Below are positions 50,881 through 60,588 of a stretch of 64,000 bases of DNA, one piece after another. Location of the stretch: NCBI GenBank assembly GCA_039030715.1, contig JBCCDU010000014.1:1-64000 (forward strand), written 5' to 3'. The translations under genes and the position numbers were made by a program. Within the stretch, counting starts at the first letter, position 1, and every line of letters starts with the position of its first letter. The notes beneath the pieces were generated by a model. It made no database searches and was not told the DNA's origin. It worked only from the letters and a program-made list of their open reading frames with translations. Source of the DNA: Thermohalobaculum sp039030715. Lineage in GTDB: Bacteria; Pseudomonadota; Alphaproteobacteria; Rhodobacterales; Rhodobacteraceae.

Positions 50881-51890
50881 GAGACATCTCCCCCGCGCAG
50901 TTGGCGGAACAAGATCCCGATAAGGACCGGTGCGCCGATCATTGCCGTGAAAACTCCGGCAGGCAACGCGACCAACGGCACGGATCTGGCGGCGAAGTCC
51001 GCACAGAGGACGATCAAGGCCCCTACCAAAGCGGTGGTCGGCAACGCCGCGCCGCCGCCGCCTTCGAGGCCGCGCGCGATAGGGGCCGCCACGAAAGCCA
51101 CGAACGGCAGTGGACCCGCGACGCAGACGGCGAGAGCGACGAAACCGATCCCAACCGTCGCAACCATCAGACGCAAGCCCATCAGGGGCAGCCCAAGACC
51201 TCGGGCGATATCGTCGCTCATCCCCATGCGCACCAGCGGGAAGCCAAGCCAAATTGCCATCGGCACCAAGACTATGAGCCCGAACCCAAGGAGCGTGACA
51301 TCCGTCCAGTCGCGTGCATTCAGGGATCCAACCAGCCAAGCGACCATTTCCGTTGCGGTCAGCAGATCCACCCTCGCAAGCAAAAGCTCCGCCGCCGCTG
51401 CAATCGAAAGATTGACGCCGATCCCAATAAGGACCAGCCGATAGGGATCGAACCCGCTTCGCCAGGCCAAAGCCAGGATGAGACATGCCGCGACCACGAC
51501 ACCAGTCACAGCGCCGATAAGTACAAAGCCACCCGTAAGCGCCACCGCGACCAGGGCGCCAAAGCTCGCGCCTGATGTGAAGCCGATCCAATCGGGGGAC
51601 GCGAGCGGGTTGCGCAGCATTGTCTGGAAGAGCGCGCCCGATAATCCAAAGGCCGCGCCTGCCCCGATAGCGACCAGAATACGCGGCAGGCGGTGGTCGA
51701 TGACGATCATCCGCTCGATATCCGAGCCGCTACCAGCCAACGTGCCTAAAATCTGGCCCAGCGACATCGGATAAGTCCCGACTGTCACGAACGATATGGC
51801 GAACACCAGAACGAGGGCGGCAAGCAGCAGGCGAACCGCCAAGACCCGGACGCTTGCGGCGTGAGGGGGGGCGTGCGCAGCTACGCTCAT
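50877..51890 (-). CDS. Iron-siderophore ABC permease (FecCD family), second subunit
   Basis: 337 aa from ATG 51890, overlapping the first permease stop (ATGA). About nine to ten membrane helices and FecCD signatures (RLPRILVAIGAGAAFGLSGALFQTMLRNPLASPDWIGFTSGA, GLPLMGLR, MIGAPVLIGILFR). It forms the heterodimeric inner-membrane channel with the other permease. Its own stop overlaps the ATPase start. Confidence 0.93.
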   Translation of the reverse strand: MSVAAHAPPHAASVRVLAVRLLLAALVLVFAISFVTVGTYPMSLGQILGTLAGSGSDIERMIVIDHRLPRILVAIGAGAAFGLSGALFQTMLRNPLASPDWIGFTSGASFGALVAVALTGGFVLIGAVTGVVVAACLILALAWRSGFDPYRLVLIGIGVNLSIAAAAELLLARVDLLTATEMVAWLVGSLNARDWTDVTLLGFGLIVLVPMAIWLGFPLVRMGMSDDIARGLGLPLMGLRLMVATVGIGFVALAVCVAGPLPFVAFVAAPIARGLEGGGGAALPTTALVGALIVLCADFAARSVPLVALPAGVFTAMIGAPVLIGILFRQLRGGDVS

Positions 51891-52897
51891 AGCCTCACCA
51901 TAGTCTTCTGCCGCACGAACCAGATCAGGAGCGGGCCGCCGATCAAGGCCGACATGATGCCTGCGGGCAGATTCCCGCCCAGGATCGCCAGGCGGCCGAT
52001 CAGATCCGATAAGATCAGCAATATGGCGCCGAAACAGGCCGAAAAGAGCATGGTCCAGACTACATCCGGCCCGGCGATGCGGCGCGCGAGATGCGGAACG
52101 ATCAGGCCGACAAACGCAATCGGTCCCGCCATCGCAACGCTGGCCCCGCAGAGCAGCACGATGGAAAGACCCGCCACGCACCAAATCAGACCGACGCGGA
52201 GGCCGAGAGCTCTCGCGACGTCCTGACCCAGCATCATCGCATTCAGCCAAAATCCGGCGAGGGCTGCGAGGCCGAAGCCGACCATGAAGAACGGTGCGAG
52301 TGCGTCGATATCCGCGAGGCTCACCCCGTCGAACCCGCCCAGAACCCAGATTCGATACGTCTCGAGCGTTCGGCTGCTGAGGAGCAGGACCGAGCGGATC
52401 AGCGCCAGGCTGAGCGCTGTGACCGCCGCGCCTGCCAGAACGATCCGCACCGGATGCGCCTGCGCGCCGCCGCCAAGCAGGAAGACCAGCAGCGTCGCCA
52501 GGAACGCGCCTCCCAGGGCGATCCAGACGAAGCCGCCGGGATCTGTGATGCCGAGAACGGCGATGGATAGAACAGCACCGAGCGCTGCGCCCGCATTGAC
52601 GCCTAGCAGGCCGGGATCCGCCAGCGCATTGCGCGTCATGCTCTGCATCATCGTGCCCGCAACGCCCAGCGCAGCCCCCGCCAAGACCGCCGCAACGACC
52701 CGCGGAAAGCGCACCGCTGCCAGCACGATGTGATCGGGATTTCTGGCATCGTAGGATGAGAGCGCAACCCAGACCTGGGGCGTATCGATCGGACGGTAGC
52801 CGAGCAGGAGGCCAAGTACAGCAATTGCAAAGAGCGTCGCTACAGTCAGCACGAGGCGCGCGGCTGTCGGATTGGCAGCAGGTTTGGGCCCCGCCAT
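51887..52897 (-). CDS. Iron-siderophore ABC permease (FecCD family), first subunit
   Basis: 336 aa with nine to ten helices. FecCD signatures RFPRVVAAVLAGAALGVAGTMMQSMTRNALADPGLLGVNAGA and the cytoplasmic coupling-helix region DVARALGLRVG are present. It starts three bases after the binding protein ends and overlaps the second permease start, so all four transport genes are tightly coupled. Confidence 0.93.
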   Translation of the reverse strand: MAGPKPAANPTAARLVLTVATLFAIAVLGLLLGYRPIDTPQVWVALSSYDARNPDHIVLAAVRFPRVVAAVLAGAALGVAGTMMQSMTRNALADPGLLGVNAGAALGAVLSIAVLGITDPGGFVWIALGGAFLATLLVFLLGGGAQAHPVRIVLAGAAVTALSLALIRSVLLLSSRTLETYRIWVLGGFDGVSLADIDALAPFFMVGFGLAALAGFWLNAMMLGQDVARALGLRVGLIWCVAGLSIVLLCGASVAMAGPIAFVGLIVPHLARRIAGPDVVWTMLFSACFGAILLILSDLIGRLAILGGNLPAGIMSALIGGPLLIWFVRQKTMVRL

Positions 52898-52900
52898 CGC

Positions 52901-53854
52901 TCAGTTCCCCATTGGCAGTAGACCTGCCTCGAACATAGAAGGGACTACTGTCGCGGGATCTCCATCCATCGCCCGTTCTAGCAAGGGCACCAGCTCGTCC
53001 AGAGCATACTCCAAGCTGAGCGGACTGGAATGCGAGAGCGCTGCAGAGAGCAATGGGCCTGCATATACCTCGCGGCCCTCCCTGTGTGCGCGCATGGTGT
53101 TGCGCAGCGGCATATCCAGGACACCTCCCGCGGTCCCCCCAGGGTCGAGCCAGACCAGGACATCCAGATCGATGGATGAGATATCCTCCACCGGCAGGGG
53201 TTTGAAATACGCGTTGCCCCCGGGAAGATAGGACAACTGATCCGGGACCTCGAAACCAAGCGCCTCAAGGAACTGACCGCGCAGATCTTCATCGGTGTAG
53301 GCGGCGAGCGCACCAGCCCATGACATGGTTGCCGATGCGCCCTGCCACTCCGGATGCCTGCTCCGGACTTCAGCAAACCGGGCTTCGATGCTGCGGACGA
53401 CAGCAGCGGCTTCTTCGCCGCGCCCGGTTGCCTGGCCGAGGCGCAGCAACATGTCCTGCCACGGCGTGCCCCAATTTCCATAGCCCGGCGCCGGCCCGAG
53501 CGTCGGGGCAATGCGCGAGAGCAAATCGTATTCCCGCTCGGTTATGCCGGACCATTGCGCTGTGATCAGATCGGGGGCGAGCAGAGCGATCCGCTCGATG
53601 TCGATCTCACCTTGCATCACAATGGGCTGCGCATCCCCCAGCGCATCATGCCCCCACACCCAGACACCGTAGGGATCCGAACCATACCATTTGCGCAGAG
53701 CATAAGGCTGGATGCCAAGCGCCAGCAGAAAGTCATGCCCGATAAAGCTGAGCGAGACGATCCGTTCCGGCTTGGCCTCTACCCTTGCCACGCCGAAAGC
53801 ATTCTCGATTTCGACCGGAAACATATCGCCGGCCTGCGCGGGGCTGCTGCACAC
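52901..53854 (-). CDS. Iron-siderophore ABC substrate-binding protein, start codon unresolved
   Basis: About 317 aa from GTG 53854, with FecB/FhuD-type features (RIVSLSFIGHDFLLALGI, LAPDLITAQW, IAPTLG). The GTG start leaves only VCSSPAQAGD before the mature part, too short for export. The same frame continues upstream without ATG, GTG or TTG but reads RRNRSRQGDPSIAFALASGLVCSSPAQA, an excellent basic-plus-hydrophobic signal peptide. The likely real start is a rare CTG (53936-53938) that overlaps the receptor stop as CTGA, or an ATT/ATC codon; a sequence error is also possible. Second gene of the operon. Confidence 0.85.
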   Translation of the reverse strand: MCSSPAQAGDMFPVEIENAFGVARVEAKPERIVSLSFIGHDFLLALGIQPYALRKWYGSDPYGVWVWGHDALGDAQPIVMQGEIDIERIALLAPDLITAQWSGITEREYDLLSRIAPTLGPAPGYGNWGTPWQDMLLRLGQATGRGEEAAAVVRSIEARFAEVRSRHPEWQGASATMSWAGALAAYTDEDLRGQFLEALGFEVPDQLSYLPGGNAYFKPLPVEDISSIDLDVLVWLDPGGTAGGVLDMPLRNTMRAHREGREVYAGPLLSAALSHSSPLSLEYALDELVPLLERAMDGDPATVVPSMFEAGLLPMGN

Positions 53855-53934
53855 GAGGCCCGAGGCCAGAGCGAAGGCAATCGATGGATCGCCTTGTCTG
53901 CTCCGGTTTCGCCGGTTGCCTGAGCCCCCGATCC

Positions 53935-56013
53935 TCAGAAGCTGACCCGATAGGCTATCGAACCGGTGATCCCCGGGCCGCGTGCGTTGGAGAAGCTCAG
54001 ATCAAAAGCCTGATTGATGAGAGGGGTATAGTCGTTATTCAGCAGGTTCTTGACGCCGATTTCCAACTCTCCGGGCCCAATGTCGAAGCTCGAGTAGAGA
54101 TCGACCAGCGTGTAGGAGTTGATATCGGAGGTGCCCCCGAAAGCGGTACTGTTCGGCTCACGCGTGCCCACATGAGTGACTTGAAGGCGCGCATCCCACC
54201 AGTCGAAAGGCTGATAGTTTGCAAAACCGGTGACTTTGATCGGCGGGATCCGGGTCGAGGGCAAATCTTCGTCGAAGTCGCCGTCATCATCAATGTCGAT
54301 CCGCCCGCGTTGCCAGGTGAAGGTGCCACCGATCTCGAAATTATCGAACACATGCGCAGAGGCGGTCGCCTCGATCCCGGTGATGCGTTCCGGCAGGCGT
54401 TGGATGTCGATTGTACCTGGCTCGAAAGTGGTGCCGTTGTCGGAGGTGCTGAGAAAGCCGACAATGCTTCCGCTGAAGCGTCCATCGTTATAACGCATGC
54501 CGGCCTCGAAGCTGTTGGTGCGTTGTGCCTCCGAGTCTGCATCGGCCGCGCTCGTGAAGGTGCCATCGGTGATCGTGCGGATTACCTCGGCCACCGTGAA
54601 GCCTTGCGAGAAGCCGCCATAGAGATCAAGCTCTTCGGTGATATAGATCGTCCCCGTCGCATTGAAGAGCGTCTCGCTAAAGTTCTGGCGACCACCTGCA
54701 ACAAGATCGCCGGTGTCCGTGAAAGAGTCCGAAAGATCGATCCGGATCCGTTCATGTCGGATACCAGCCGAGATCTTCCCGTAATCGAAAATTGGGATGT
54801 CCACTTGTCCGAACCCCGCAATGGCCAACTGGTCGGCCTTCGGGCTGGTTTCGAGCGTTGGAATAGTCAGCGCTGTAGCAACTTGCTGAGTTTCATCGCT
54901 GAGCGCATCGATGCCCCAGGTCAGGGTAAAGGGCAGAACCGGAACTGGAACGGGCGTATTGATCGTCAGGCGTCCACCAAGGTTCTCACTCTGAATCAGC
55001 GTCTGGTTGAAGCCCGGGAATATGCCGAACACCGTTTCGATGTTGCTGTAATAGGCCTGAGCCTTGATTGATGAGCCGAACAGATCTTCGTGGGTGTATT
55101 CCATCACGACATTGCTGTTCGTGGTGCCCGGATCGACTGGGTTGGCGTTGCCGAACGTCGCTGGTGTACGGATATCGAGGTCTGGGTCCCCCGCGAAGCT
55201 GATCCCTGCGAAATCTGAGTTCGGAGAGAAGTCGTAGTAGAAACCTCCGACCTGCACCCTTTGGCGATCATTGTCGAAATTGTAGCCCACTTTGCCGTAA
55301 ATATTTATGCTGTTCGAGTCGGCGATACCGCCTTGAACCCCAACCGGGTCTGAGGGGATCCGCAGCCCATCGGCATCGAAGAAGCCACCGCGCGAAACAA
55401 AAGAGACACCTCCGATATAATCGATCGGGCCGGTCCGACCCGTCAGATCTGCGGAAGCTTCATAGGTGAATGCGTCGGCGACGAAACGGGTCAGAGAGTT
55501 GTCGACGCCGATGCGGGCATTCACCTGGAGGTCACCCTCCTTTGGGCGTTTGGTCACGATGTTGATGAGGCCGCCCGTTGCTCCGAAACCGAATGCTGCA
55601 GTACCGCCGCGGATGATCTCGATCCGCTCGATGGCATCCGGGTCTATGGAGTTCAGCGATCGCCTGCCATCGCGAAGTGGAGTTGATTGCGGCACGCCAT
55701 CGATCAGAGTCAGGAAAGTTCTGCCCCTCAGCGTCTGGCCGAAGTCGGATTGCAACTCGTTGCTTGGGCTGAAGCCCGGTACGGTCGTCCCAAGGATATC
55801 CCCGATATTGCGTGTAACCGGACGCTGAACCTTTAGATCTTCCTCGGTCAAGACCGTTACCGAGCGGGTCGTCTCGTCCAAGGGTGTCTCGACCCGATTG
55901 TCCGCCTCGACGACGATCGTATCCATCACTTCGGTGTCCGAGGTGTCCTGCGCAAACGCCGACCATCCCGGCACCAATGCGGCCGAACAAAACAACAGTA
56001 GTTTGGATTTCAT
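53935..56013 (-). CDS. TonB-dependent receptor, first gene of the siderophore ABC operon
   Basis: 692 aa from ATG 56013 (GTG three bases upstream also possible). Signal peptide (MKSKLLLFCSAALVPGWSAFAQ), TonB box-like MDTIVVEA, plug domain (SVTVLTEEDL, RNIGDILGTTVPGFSPS, LIDGVPQSTPLRDG, IERIEIIRGGTAAFGFGATGGLINIVTKRP) and barrel ending in IAYRVSF. It has no STN domain. It heads the operon with the ABC importer genes, so it is the outer-membrane entry for that siderophore. A strong inverted repeat sits just ahead of it. Confidence 0.92.
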   Translation of the reverse strand: MKSKLLLFCSAALVPGWSAFAQDTSDTEVMDTIVVEADNRVETPLDETTRSVTVLTEEDLKVQRPVTRNIGDILGTTVPGFSPSNELQSDFGQTLRGRTFLTLIDGVPQSTPLRDGRRSLNSIDPDAIERIEIIRGGTAAFGFGATGGLINIVTKRPKEGDLQVNARIGVDNSLTRFVADAFTYEASADLTGRTGPIDYIGGVSFVSRGGFFDADGLRIPSDPVGVQGGIADSNSINIYGKVGYNFDNDRQRVQVGGFYYDFSPNSDFAGISFAGDPDLDIRTPATFGNANPVDPGTTNSNVVMEYTHEDLFGSSIKAQAYYSNIETVFGIFPGFNQTLIQSENLGGRLTINTPVPVPVLPFTLTWGIDALSDETQQVATALTIPTLETSPKADQLAIAGFGQVDIPIFDYGKISAGIRHERIRIDLSDSFTDTGDLVAGGRQNFSETLFNATGTIYITEELDLYGGFSQGFTVAEVIRTITDGTFTSAADADSEAQRTNSFEAGMRYNDGRFSGSIVGFLSTSDNGTTFEPGTIDIQRLPERITGIEATASAHVFDNFEIGGTFTWQRGRIDIDDDGDFDEDLPSTRIPPIKVTGFANYQPFDWWDARLQVTHVGTREPNSTAFGGTSDINSYTLVDLYSSFDIGPGELEIGVKNLLNNDYTPLINQAFDLSFSNARGPGITGSIAYRVSF

Positions 56014-56025
56014 CACCTACCCCCC

Positions 56026-56046
56026 AAGGTATTTCGCGAATACCTT
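56026..56046. promoter_or_regulatory. 21-bp inverted repeat in front of the siderophore receptor gene
   Basis: AAGGTATT (56026-56033) and AATACCTT (56039-56046) are perfect 8-bp arms around TCGCG, ending 12 bases before ATG 56013 on the minus strand, next to the ribosome-site run of Gs. A perfect -35 (TTGACA, 56090-56095) lies upstream, without a clear -10 at the usual spacing. It could be a repressor site or a leader hairpin. The 464-bp gap 56014-56477 to the divergent sigma gene holds nothing else clear. Confidence 0.55.
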
Positions 56047-56477
56047 GCGGGACGCTGGGTATCGGCAACTGATATAAGTTTTTCGACCTTGTCAAGACTC
56101 GCGATCGCAAGATGCACCTGACTTAATGCCTACCAACGGCATTGCCGCGGAAACTGTTGCCAAGACAACGATTTACCGGGGTATTGATCTCTCGCGATCA
56201 ACCGCCGGTGAGATTTGGTTTGGTCTCAGATACTCCAAGGCCCGAATTTCATAGGGTGGTAGCCTTGACGTGGCTGACGGGTTGAAGTCGTCCGATTTTG
56301 ATGCACACTCCAGCGAACCCAGCTCACCAATAAGGTTCGCAAGGCATCATCGGACTCTCTGGAGTGGCTCGGTATGGTCTTAGGCTCTGCGAAACAGATT
56401 GTTTGGGTGCCGTTCGCCCGTAATTCTCTAACCAGTCTTGGCAGGTCTGGCGCGCCAGCAGGCATGGCCTGCGCCTG

Positions 56478-56969
56478 ATGTCGGATATCGCTGAACTTTA
56501 TCGGGCCCATCACGGGTGGCTTGTCAACTTCCTGAACCGTCGCGTCGGCTGCCGTGAGAACGCCGCGGACCTGACCCAAGACACTTTTCTCGCTCTGGTG
56601 GGTCGCGCCGAACTTTTGGAATTGCACACGCCACGGGCGTATCTGGGGAAAATAGCGTCTCGGCTTGCGTCCAACCATATCCGGCGGCGTCTGGTAGAGC
56701 GCGCTTGCATGCGAGCCATCGCCGAACAGCCCGCAGCCTATGCACCATCTGCAGAGGAACGAAAACAGATCGTAGATATGCTGGTGCAGATCGCCGCTGT
56801 GTTCCAAGGCCTGCCGCGTCGTGCCCAACGGATTCTGATCATGTCACGCGTGGATGGGATGCGATATCAAGATATCGCGGATAACCTGGGCGTATCGCTC
56901 AGCACGGTTGAAAAGGACATGGCCCGCGCGCTTGTGCACTGCTACCTTGCAACCGCGGAAGAACACTGA
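56478..56969 (+). CDS. ECF sigma factor, FecI type
   Basis: 163 aa. Region 2 (LYRAHHGWLVNFLNRRVGCRENAADLTQDTF, LHTPRAYLGKIASRLASNHIRRR) and region 4 (LPRRAQRILIMSRVDGMRYQDIADNLGVSLSTVEKDMARALVHC) are intact. It should direct RNA polymerase to the siderophore-receptor promoter when FecR signals. Unlike the broken sigma gene at 40724-41208, no lesion is seen. Followed by FecR and an STN-domain receptor. Confidence 0.9.
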   Translation: MSDIAELYRAHHGWLVNFLNRRVGCRENAADLTQDTFLALVGRAELLELHTPRAYLGKIASRLASNHIRRRLVERACMRAIAEQPAAYAPSAEERKQIVDMLVQIAAVFQGLPRRAQRILIMSRVDGMRYQDIADNLGVSLSTVEKDMARALVHCYLATAEEH

Positions 56970-57015
56970 CGACGCGGGGATTCCATTACAGAAGCCGGGG
57001 TATCGGATCGGTGGT

Positions 57016-57957
57016 ATGGGCGGGACTTCTGAAGAAATTACACAAACGGCGCTGATCGAAGCCGCAGAGTGGCTGGTTCGCTTGCAATCGGGAACAGCCG
57101 ACGCGGTGTGTTTGCAGACTTGGATCAGCGCCCGGCCCGAGAATGCCCGGGCGTGGCAACGCATGTCTCAGTTCGAGCAGGGGATTGTGGAAGTGCCCCC
57201 GGAACGTCGGGAACTGGCCAAGCGTGCGCTCGATTCGGTTCGGGCACAGCGGAGCAAGCGAAAGACACTCAGCATACTCGCGGCGCTCGCGTTGGGTGGC
57301 GGTTCCACCTGGGGCTTCTTCAGAACGCCCGCTGGCGGCAGGCTGCTGGCCGACCATGCGACCGGCATCGGTGAGAGGCTGACGAGGGCGCTTCCACGCG
57401 GCGGTGAGCTGCGTCTGAATACCGATACGATTGTGATGGAGTCCGATCATGCAAGGCTCAAGCTCACCCGAGGCGAGATCTACGTCGATACCGCAGGCGA
57501 AGCGATATTGATCGACACGGCCTATGGGGCTTTGCAGCCGGTCGGCACTCGGTTCACGGTGCGAGATCTGGGCGATGCAACGCGGGTTTCGGTGATCGAC
57601 GGTCTTGTTAGGGCGACACCGACGAACAGCTCCTCGTCAGTCGATGTCTCGGCTGGCGAGACATTCCGCTTTGATCGAAATCGGGCAGCCGCCGATCCCG
57701 TCGTCTCGCAATTGAGTCCTACCGCTTGGCTCGACGGACTGATAGACGCGCGGAGCGTACGCCTCGGCGATCTCGCTGCAGAACTGGCCCGATACCAAAG
57801 CGGCCATATCCATATCGCCAGCGACGCAGCCGATCTGATCGTGTCCGGTGTTTTTCGACTGAATGCTGTCGACGAAGCCTGGCTCGCGTTAGAGGCGAGC
57901 TTGCCGATCAGCGTACAACGCTACACACCGTTTCTGACCGTCATTCAGCGCATTTGA
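57016..57957 (+). CDS. FecR family anti-sigma/signal transducer
   Basis: 313 aa from ATG 57016, 46 bases after the sigma gene; the frame is open further upstream inside the sigma gene but without family similarity. N-terminal DUF4880-type helices (ALIEAAEWLVRLQSGTADAVCLQTWISARPENARAWQRM), one membrane segment (TLSILAALALGGGSTWGFF, about residues 90-108), a periplasmic FecR domain (LPRGGELRLNTDTIVMES, GALQPVGTRFTVRDLG) and a C-terminal STN-like part. It relays receptor state to the sigma factor. Confidence 0.9.
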   Translation: MGGTSEEITQTALIEAAEWLVRLQSGTADAVCLQTWISARPENARAWQRMSQFEQGIVEVPPERRELAKRALDSVRAQRSKRKTLSILAALALGGGSTWGFFRTPAGGRLLADHATGIGERLTRALPRGGELRLNTDTIVMESDHARLKLTRGEIYVDTAGEAILIDTAYGALQPVGTRFTVRDLGDATRVSVIDGLVRATPTNSSSSVDVSAGETFRFDRNRAAADPVVSQLSPTAWLDGLIDARSVRLGDLAAELARYQSGHIHIASDAADLIVSGVFRLNAVDEAWLALEASLPISVQRYTPFLTVIQRI

Positions 57958-58024
57958 TCAAAAAAGTTTACGGGTTTTCCGATCTCGCGTGACTCCGGAG
58001 GAGAGTTAAGAGGGAGAGAACTCT

Positions 58025-60472
58025 ATGAACCGTTCGATTGGGACAACCACCACACGAAACTGCACGAAGTCCGGGACCCTGGCGATGCTTATGGGCGGGG
58101 CAGCGGCGATTGCATTGATCGTCGCGCCGGTAAGCAACGTGAATGCACAGGCGGCGGGCGAAGTGCGCACGTATGCAATCCCCGCCGGTCCGCTCGAAGA
58201 CCAACTCGCGCGTCTCGCACAGACTGCAGGGATTACCTTTTCGTATGATCCAGCGCTCGTCCAGGGAGCGTCGGCGCAACCGCTGACAGGGGACTTTACT
58301 GCTGAAGACGCCCTCGCCAATCTGCTCGCTGGATCGGGCATCGACTATCAGTTCATCGGCGAAAACACGGTTACACTCGAGCGGTTGGCCGATGCCGGGT
58401 CCGGCGCGGCAGAGGTCGATGGAGACGTCATCGAAATGAATGAAATTGTTGTTCAGGGATTTCAGAACTCGCTCTTCAATCGTTTGCCGCTCGAGCGTGA
58501 GGAGATCGTCTCCTCCGTCGAGGTCATAGACCGCGAGGATCTCGATCGGCTCGACTTCACCAACGTCTTTCGGGCGCCCACCGTCGCGCCAAACGTGATT
58601 ACCGACAACGTGACAACAGAGGGAACACCCAACTATCTGGTGCGCGGGCTAGATGCCGAGATCACAGTCGATAACAGACCCAACCCCAGCATTGGCCTGA
58701 TCGCGGCGCCGGACAGCTCTTTTGTAGAGAGTCTTGAAGTGCTCCGGGGCCCGGCCTCCATTACCTTTGGCCCGCAATCACCTGGTGGTATCGTAAACGC
58801 GATTTTGAAGCGTCCCGAGACAGAAGATTTCGTTGAAGTAAGGGGTGCTGGGTCGCAGCTCGGCACACTTCGCACCGAGCTAGACGCCAACGCCGGTTCG
58901 CTGTTTGGATATGACAGTGTGCGTGCACGTTTGAACTTCGCCTACGAGGATGAAGGCTTCGCTCGTCCGCAAGAGGATCGGGAGATATTCGCAATCCGCG
59001 GCATCGTCGAAGCCGACATCACGGATCGGACACGCCTGCAACTCAGCGCATCATATAGGGATGTCGAGATCGTGGCGGGCGGTGGTTTCGCTGTGTTCGA
59101 GGACGGATCTATCCCCACCGCCTTCACACCAGAGAACACGTTCTTCGGTGTGCCGGTCGAGAGCAGCGGTGACAACCTATACGTGAGCGGAGAGTTTCAG
59201 CAAGACATACTCGACAACCTGGAGCTTGTTGTTCGGGGAAACTATGTCCGGGAGGAGTTTTCTTTCCTCAATGCCCAAGGGTTCTTTAATGACGAGGGAG
59301 AATTTGGCGGCATTCCACTCGACGATCCACAATTCGGGAACTTCATATTCGCCGACGCGGGTAATGTGAATGAGGATGTCATATTTGTCGAAGGACAGCT
59401 TCGTGGTGACTTCGAGTTGTTCGGCAACACACAGGATTTTACGATTGGCGGCTCATACACCTTCAATGACCAATTCTCAGATTTCGGCTTCGGCGACCTA
59501 GTCGGGACGGTGGATCCACTAACCGGCGAAACAACGCTCACTCCCCCATTTAACTTCGATATTCCGACAACCGATTTTGTTTTTGCTTCGACGGAAGACC
59601 TTTTCTCCGTCTATGCTGAAGCGGCATTCCGCCCGACTGATTGGTTGACTATCCCGGTCGGGATTCGCTTCGACGATTTTGAAGAGGTGGCGCAGGACCC
59701 GCTCAATAACGAGATCACAGGAACCGTCGAAGAAAGTCAGATCACGTTTCGAGCAGGCATATCTGCCGAATATGTTGAAAATCATCGCGCCTATTTTTCA
59801 TACGCGACGACCTTCTTACCACAGGACGGCTTCACAGCTGCCGGGACTCCGGTTGGCCCAGAGACTGGGGAAAACTTCGAATTTGGGTTTAAGGGGTCCT
59901 TCTTCGACGGCGGATTGGAATACTCAGCATCGTTTTTCCGGTTGATCCGTGACGATGTAGCCGTCGAGGATCCGAATAACGACGGTATTAATGACTTCTT
60001 CTTCATCGAAGGTGGGCAACAGACGATCCAGGGGATCGAGCTTTCCGCATCGGGTCGTGTGACCGAGAATTTCTCGATTTTCGCGAGCTATGGCTTTCTC
60101 GATGCTGAGTTCACCGACGATACCGCCGGTGAGCTAGGGGAAACAGTCCCAGAAACCGCTCGTCACAATGCAACGGTCTTTGGTCTCTACGAATTCGATG
60201 GCAAATTCGACGGTCTTCGGGTCGGTGCGGGATTTCGGTATCTGTCGAGCCGCGCAGGACCGACCAACAGCGACATCTCGTATGACGGATACGTTCTATT
60301 CGATGCGCAAATCGGATATCGAATCAACGAGCATATTGACCTTCAGCTTACTGCGCAGAACATACTCGATACCGCCTATTTCGATAGCGTCGGTTCCGAT
60401 GGCGATCCGGCAAGCAGCTTCGATTTCGGACCGCCGTTGACGGTGCTGGGAACTGTGAAGGTGAGGTTCTGA
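58025..60472 (+). CDS. TonB-dependent siderophore receptor with STN signalling domain
   Basis: 815 aa. Long signal peptide ending SNVNAQ, an STN domain (YAIPAGPLEDQLARLAQTAGITFSYDPAL, about residues 48-118), a plug (IVVQGFQNSLFNRLPLEREEIVSSVEVIDREDLDRLDF, VRGLDAEITVDNRPN, VESLEVLRGPASITFGPQSPGGIVNAILKRPE) and a barrel ending in GTVKVRF. The layout is that of FpvA/FoxA-type transducer receptors. With the upstream sigma and FecR genes it makes a complete cell-surface signalling cassette, apparently intact. Confidence 0.93.
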   Translation: MNRSIGTTTTRNCTKSGTLAMLMGGAAAIALIVAPVSNVNAQAAGEVRTYAIPAGPLEDQLARLAQTAGITFSYDPALVQGASAQPLTGDFTAEDALANLLAGSGIDYQFIGENTVTLERLADAGSGAAEVDGDVIEMNEIVVQGFQNSLFNRLPLEREEIVSSVEVIDREDLDRLDFTNVFRAPTVAPNVITDNVTTEGTPNYLVRGLDAEITVDNRPNPSIGLIAAPDSSFVESLEVLRGPASITFGPQSPGGIVNAILKRPETEDFVEVRGAGSQLGTLRTELDANAGSLFGYDSVRARLNFAYEDEGFARPQEDREIFAIRGIVEADITDRTRLQLSASYRDVEIVAGGGFAVFEDGSIPTAFTPENTFFGVPVESSGDNLYVSGEFQQDILDNLELVVRGNYVREEFSFLNAQGFFNDEGEFGGIPLDDPQFGNFIFADAGNVNEDVIFVEGQLRGDFELFGNTQDFTIGGSYTFNDQFSDFGFGDLVGTVDPLTGETTLTPPFNFDIPTTDFVFASTEDLFSVYAEAAFRPTDWLTIPVGIRFDDFEEVAQDPLNNEITGTVEESQITFRAGISAEYVENHRAYFSYATTFLPQDGFTAAGTPVGPETGENFEFGFKGSFFDGGLEYSASFFRLIRDDVAVEDPNNDGINDFFFIEGGQQTIQGIELSASGRVTENFSIFASYGFLDAEFTDDTAGELGETVPETARHNATVFGLYEFDGKFDGLRVGAGFRYLSSRAGPTNSDISYDGYVLFDAQIGYRINEHIDLQLTAQNILDTAYFDSVGSDGDPASSFDFGPPLTVLGTVKVRF

Positions 60473-60480
60473 GCGAAAGG

Positions 60481-60588
60481 ATGACCAGTCTGCAGCGTTC
60501 ATCATCTGATCGAGCCCTCGCCCGCAAGCGGGTGCGCGATCATTCGAGGGCGCGCCGCGCAGCGCCCTGGGCGAAGATCTTCCCATGA
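60481..60588 (+). CDS. Small basic 35-aa open frame coupled to the next gene
   Basis: ATG 60481 lies eight bases after the receptor stop; the frame encodes a 35-aa peptide with ten Arg and two Lys residues, few hydrophobics, and stops at TGA 60586-60588, overlapping the next ATG (ATGA). Ribosome sites are imperfect: GAAAGG is too close and AAGGTGAGG too far. It could be a real small protein or a coupling leader for the membrane protein. A stem (GCCCTCG 60515-60521 region with CGAGGGC 60545-60551) lies inside it. Confidence 0.35.
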   Translation: MTSLQRSSSDRALARKRVRDHSRARRAAPWAKIFP

